Below are positions 62,201-64,000 of a DNA stretch of 64,000 nucleotides, piece after piece (position 1 is the first letter of the stretch; each line of letters opens with the position of its first letter). A program made the translations under genes and the position numbers. The stretch spans positions 62,001 to 126,000 of the forward strand of contig JAENYK010000010.1 in NCBI GenBank assembly GCA_016841825.1. Reading direction: 5' to 3'. This DNA comes from Halothermothrix sp. GTDB lineage: Bacteria; Bacillota; Halanaerobiia; DY22613. Below the pieces are notes generated by a model. It made no database searches and was not told the origin of the DNA. It worked only from the letters and a program-made list of their open reading frames with translations.

Positions 62201-64000
62201 CAGTGGTTTAATCTGTAAATCCCTGATGTTCAAAGATGAATTATCCATGTTCTGCAAGACAAACATCACGTCAAATAAAGGATTCCGGCTCAGGTTCCGC
62301 GGCAACTCCAATCTCTCTACCAACATCTCGAATTGATAGTTCTGGTTGGCATAAGCGGCAAAAGTATCTTCTGTTACTTCCTTAATGAACTCTGCAAAAG
62401 TAATATCCCCCACCGGTCTGCTGCGCAAAGCCAGCGTATTGACAAACATCCCAATAATGTTCTCCAACTGAAGATGATCTCTACCTGCAGTAGGTGAACC
62501 GATAATGATATCCTCCTGACCAGTGTATCTGGCCAGTAAGAGATTATAAATCGCCAGTAGAATCATAAAAGGTGTAGCATCATAGAGGGCAGCCAATTGA
62601 TTGAGCCTATCTGACACCTCCCGATCTATCTGAAAATTAACCCGTTCACCTTCAAAGGTTAAGACTGCAGGGCGAGGTTTATCTGTTGGTAGATCCAATG
62701 TAGGAATCTCTCCCCTGAATCGCTCAACCCAATATTCTTCCTGCTCTTGCCCTTTTTTTGCAGTTAGCAGCTGATTTTGCCAGGCTGCATAATCCCGATA
62801 TTGTAACTTCAACTCTGGAAGCTCTTCTCCAGAATATAGAGCGACAAATTCTCTGAGCAAGATACCGATAGAAGTACCGTCAGTGATAATATGATGCAGA
62901 TCATAGATCAACAGATGTCGTGTTGTCCCCAATTGAATCAATCCCACCCTTAACAAAGGTGCTGTACTGAGATCAAAAGAACGGACAAAAGATTTTACCA
63001 ATTCCAGGGGCTCTGAATCGGTCAGCTCTGCAGATTCCATCTCCCCATAGAGATTATCCGGAGCGTCCTCCTTCTGCAAACCAGCAGAAGTTACTCGAAA
63101 ATATTCTATCTCCAGCAATACGTCCTGGTGAATCTGCTGAACAGGCTCCCCCTGAATAATGGTAAAGGAAGTTCGCAAAGACTCATGACGTTGAACCAGT
63201 GTCTGCAGAACTGTAGTCAATCTCTCCAGATCAAGGGGACCTTCCAAAATTCCTGCCCAGGGCAGATTATATGCAGTGCTATGTTCAGAGATCTGATCCA
63301 GGAGAAATAACCGTTTCTGGGCAGATGAGACGGGGTAAAAGGATCTATCGGGAAGCTTTTCGATAGACGCATAACTACCTTTTTCTGCAGCTGCCAGGAA
63401 TTCAGCAATTCCACTGACCGTCTGCCGGCGAAATATTTCCCTGATCGGTATATTGACATCAAACTCTTGGTAGATCCTGGAGACCAGATAAGTAGCTTTT
63501 AAAGAATTTCCACCAATCTCATAAAAATTATCGGTAATTCCTATCTGTTCTACCCCCAGGACTTCAGACCAGATCTCAACCAGACTCTCCTCCAGTTGAT
63601 TGGTTGGAGCCACATATCCTGTCTGCAGAAGTGTCTTGACAGGTTCAGGCAGAGCCTGACGGTCGATTTTTCCGTTAATATTTAAAGGCATCTCCGGTAA
63701 CTGCACAAAATAGGTCGGAACCATATATTCAGGTAATTCTGCAGTGATGTATTCCCGTAACTCTGTGCTAGAAAACTCCCGTTCACCGACGATGTAGGCA
63801 GCCAGATCTTTTAATCCACGACTATCCATATAAGGAACAACCACTGTCTCTCTAATCTCAGGATGAGCCAAAAGATGATTTTCAATCTCTCCCGGCTCGA
63901 TTCTAAAACCACGGATCTTCAACTGATCATCTAGCCGCCCCCAAAACTCAATATTACCATCAGGAAGCCAACGTGCCAGATCACCTGTTTTATACATCTT
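56261..64000 (-). CDS. Non-ribosomal peptide synthetase, C-terminal part (A-PCP / C-A-PCP / C-A-PCP-TE), cut by window edge
   Basis: 2579 residues are visible; the start lies beyond the right edge. Counting from the edge: end of an A domain (1-115), PCP (about 125-210, GGNSLKAT), C (220-650, HHIITDG near 368), A (690-1180, YTSGSTG near 850), PCP (near 1229), C (1290-1715, HHIISDG near 1416), A (1735-2230), PCP (near 2275) and a type I thioesterase (2346-2578, GWSIGG near 2418, late histidine in SGDHFS near 2553). The last A domain reads DAFWLGGTFK at the ten specificity positions, one change from the valine code. The middle one reads about DPFQCGLIFK, which I cannot assign. Both C domains look active. 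The chain is released here by the TE. Confidence 0.93.
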   Translation of the reverse strand, partial: KMYKTGDLARWLPDGNIEFWGRLDDQLKIRGFRIEPGEIENHLLAHPEIRETVVVPYMDSRGLKDLAAYIVGEREFSSTELREYITAELPEYMVPTYFVQLPEMPLNINGKIDRQALPEPVKTLLQTGYVAPTNQLEESLVEIWSEVLGVEQIGITDNFYEIGGNSLKATYLVSRIYQEFDVNIPIREIFRRQTVSGIAEFLAAAEKGSYASIEKLPDRSFYPVSSAQKRLFLLDQISEHSTAYNLPWAGILEGPLDLERLTTVLQTLVQRHESLRTSFTIIQGEPVQQIHQDVLLEIEYFRVTSAGLQKEDAPDNLYGEMESAELTDSEPLELVKSFVRSFDLSTAPLLRVGLIQLGTTRHLLIYDLHHIITDGTSIGILLREFVALYSGEELPELKLQYRDYAAWQNQLLTAKKGQEQEEYWVERFRGEIPTLDLPTDKPRPAVLTFEGERVNFQIDREVSDRLNQLAALYDATPFMILLAIYNLLLARYTGQEDIIIGSPTAGRDHLQLENIIGMFVNTLALRSRPVGDITFAEFIKEVTEDTFAAYANQNYQFEMLVERLELPRNLSRNPLFDVMFVLQNMDNSSLNIRDLQIKPLNYANKVAKFDLTLTGMEGRAGYFFTIEYRTSLFKKQTIERMARHFINLLKAVVEDPTEKLSAIQMLTTAEKERIVYQWNDTKATFISRPIHQFFEDQVIRDPEQIAVVSSDGEITYWELNQRANQLARFLRERGVQVDVPVGLMFDRSVEMLVSILGVLKAGGCYLPISLKYPVSRINYLLADSGAHLLLTKEEYLQKLSEGSELAFEEIAAALEMDLQSAILDFDRLELQRYAASNLDNLNSVSDLAYIIYTSGSTGQPKGVLLEHKGVANLRGFIVEELKVTSTDRVVQFSPWTFDPSVFEIWMAFFTGAALYLVSEEIINDYRRFEEFLQKNQISVLQLPPVYLEYLSPERLDSLRILCTGGSTISRQLVDRWRNKLIYRNLYGPTETTIFTTAWIAEDSWETFRAVPIGKPILNTQIYILDAYLNPVAEGVVGEIFVGGPGVARGYLNRPEQTRASFIHNHFTGEGLLYRTGDRGKWLTAGLIEFVGRNDEQVKIRGYRVEPGEIEAHLSGYPQIREVVVAAIENTQGMKDLAAYFTADGTIALNDLRIYLELDLPEFMIPGYFIQLEKMPITSTGKIDRQALPDPGKNLVRTEYLAPTNEIEEKLTHIWSEILGVEQVGINDNFYVLGGNSLKATTLVARIYRELGVNLQVKQVFIKKTVQALGRLIANTQRGNYLKIERIEDREYYPVSSAQKRLYILDQFMQKSVTYNMPQVVRIKGRLDRERFAQTIRKLVQRHESLRTSFAMIKSEPVQIVHQNVQVRIEYLQGNEEQLAELIRAFIRPFELDKAPLFRVGLIELEPETHLFIYDLHHIISDGTSMGILMREFAQLYAGQDLPALDIQYRDYAVAQNSLLNSELGQQQEQYWLNQFTDQLSVLDLPLDKARPSVMTYDGDQVSFSIDSELTLKLKELAVNSDATLFIVLLAIYNLFIAKYSGQDDIIIGTPIAGRDHADTEKIIGMFVNTLALRNKPQARMTYREFLAEVRNNTFQAYENQSYQFEMLVDKLDLVRDMSRNPLFDVLFTLQNMDTTPAGETNLQISPYRVEKTVAKFDLSLFAAEVGETIHFSLEYRTSLWKKSTVERMAGHFSQLIRQVVRNPDRLIAEIDLATTEEREQILASWQETVRLPITRTVQQLFAEQVVKTPERVAVSSQNKTIAYRELNERANRLARVLRERGVEINTPVGLVLNQSPELIVSLLAVLKAGGCYLPIDASYPRKRIQYMLTDSDTKLVLINSEDEQNEESRQIIENLTHWTGEMLDIAHLELADYPSTNLEDINSPEDLIYIMYTSGSTGTPKGVMVEHQGVVRLVREPNYLELTDNERIMQMAPYTFDASTFEIWVSLLNGCQLILVPRELVLSLNDLSQLMQQQQVTTCWLTSSLFNRIIDEVPEALQGLRNLLVGGEALSVAHIRKALELLPETTLINGYGPTENTTFTCCYRISGVPADMLSIPLGRPINNTTVYILDQDLNPVPIGVYGEIYTGGSGLARGYLNNHQLTRKKFIANPFIHGGRLYRTGDKGRWLSDGTIEFGGRMDDQLKVRGFRIEPGEIENRLLSHPDIREVIVLAYTNRQGTRDLTAYITADRELSITELREFVGTELPEYMIPAYFVQLAKLPLNINGKIDRQSLPEPDKNILRSEYLAPETETEIELARIWAETLGVERVGVTDDFYELGGQSLKATVLVRKIYQQLGVEIALREIFQRPQINDLARYIDQAAHADKANQLEKDKNLILLRTGKAADKHHFFIHAGSGEVGAYLQLVEYLDPVFNYWGIRLEGMENYESQDVTIEELAAKYLAIIQEVQPSGPYQIGGWSIGGTIAFEMVNQLEILGEEVAFISIIDSQPPKTPEWRKMVRQMKKLNPDSPEFKESIPQSLARSIPDFAQLGKDDLIKYVNIIRDLSIARAKYVPKRRIQSQLHYFEANQQNFINRDDWNRYCQLPMMVHQVSGDHFSIFVKPAVIGFGKKFCKIFTNQVK

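Noticed and set aside
53507-64000. PhzF and Gfo/Idh/MocA genes as tailoring enzymes of the NRPS product
   Set aside because: They lie on the same strand but are separated from the NRPS gene by a 408-base gap with a terminator, and neither family is specific for peptide tailoring; kept as separate genes.

Overview
This AT-rich window (protein genes mostly start behind strong AGGAGG-type ribosome sites, with several TTG and GTG starts) looks like chromosome of an anaerobic, low-GC Firmicute. Four observations hint at the halophilic diderm order Halanaerobiales: a Bacillus-like gas-vesicle operon, a corrinoid-binding protein with an exported signal but no lipobox cysteine, I-C-type CRISPR repeats, and many radical-SAM/corrinoid genes. 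That placement is inference, not something the sequence proves.

Layout. 1-2.0 kb: a cut-off amidohydrolase, a CoA-binding protein and a Val-Arg-Leu tRNA cluster with its terminator. 2.3-10.2 kb: a six-gene type III CRISPR effector operon (cmr1, a RAMP gene, a very large cas10, cmr4, cmr5, a second RAMP gene). Gene order and the degenerate palm motif of Cas10 resemble the rare subtype III-C (Csx11) rather than ordinary III-B. 10.3-21.5 kb: a CRISPR island with three arrays (12, 17 and 16 repeats; 42 spacers) of 32-nt I-C-type repeats. All read on the minus strand from nearly identical leaders. Between the arrays lie an unknown gene and a heterodimeric ABC exporter, and a decayed array of a second, 30-nt repeat type with its own leader sits beside array 3. 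No cas1, cas2, cas5 or cas6 gene is present.

21.5-24.9 kb: DUF1330, a PLP decarboxylase and a divergent MocR-type regulator with repeated operator-like sites between them. 24.9-45.0 kb: thirteen tightly packed minus-strand genes behind one cobalamin riboswitch and attenuator. They encode a BtuFCD-like importer, two different CobN-type chelatase large subunits, AAA+ chelatase subunits I and D, the corrinoid-remodelling amidohydrolase CbiZ, a radical SAM/SPASM enzyme, a TIM-barrel protein and a complete ECF transporter. This is the most unusual functional unit here: corrinoid salvage, metal insertion and an apparent peptide- or cofactor-modifying enzyme pair under B12 control. 45.2-47.2 kb: a second cobalamin riboswitch controls an ABC-2 export pair.

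47.5-52.5 kb: a complete gas-vesicle operon (O-N-x-F-G-L-S-F-K-J-A), with the structural gene gvpA last and one unassigned 54-residue gene. 52.5-56.2 kb: a stray NRPS adenylation-domain fragment next to a probable IS200/IS605 end, then a small membrane protein, a PhzF-family isomerase and a Gfo/Idh/MocA dehydrogenase. 56.3-64.0 kb: the 3' part of a non-ribosomal peptide synthetase (A-PCP / C-A-PCP / C-A-PCP-TE), whose last module carries an almost canonical valine code.
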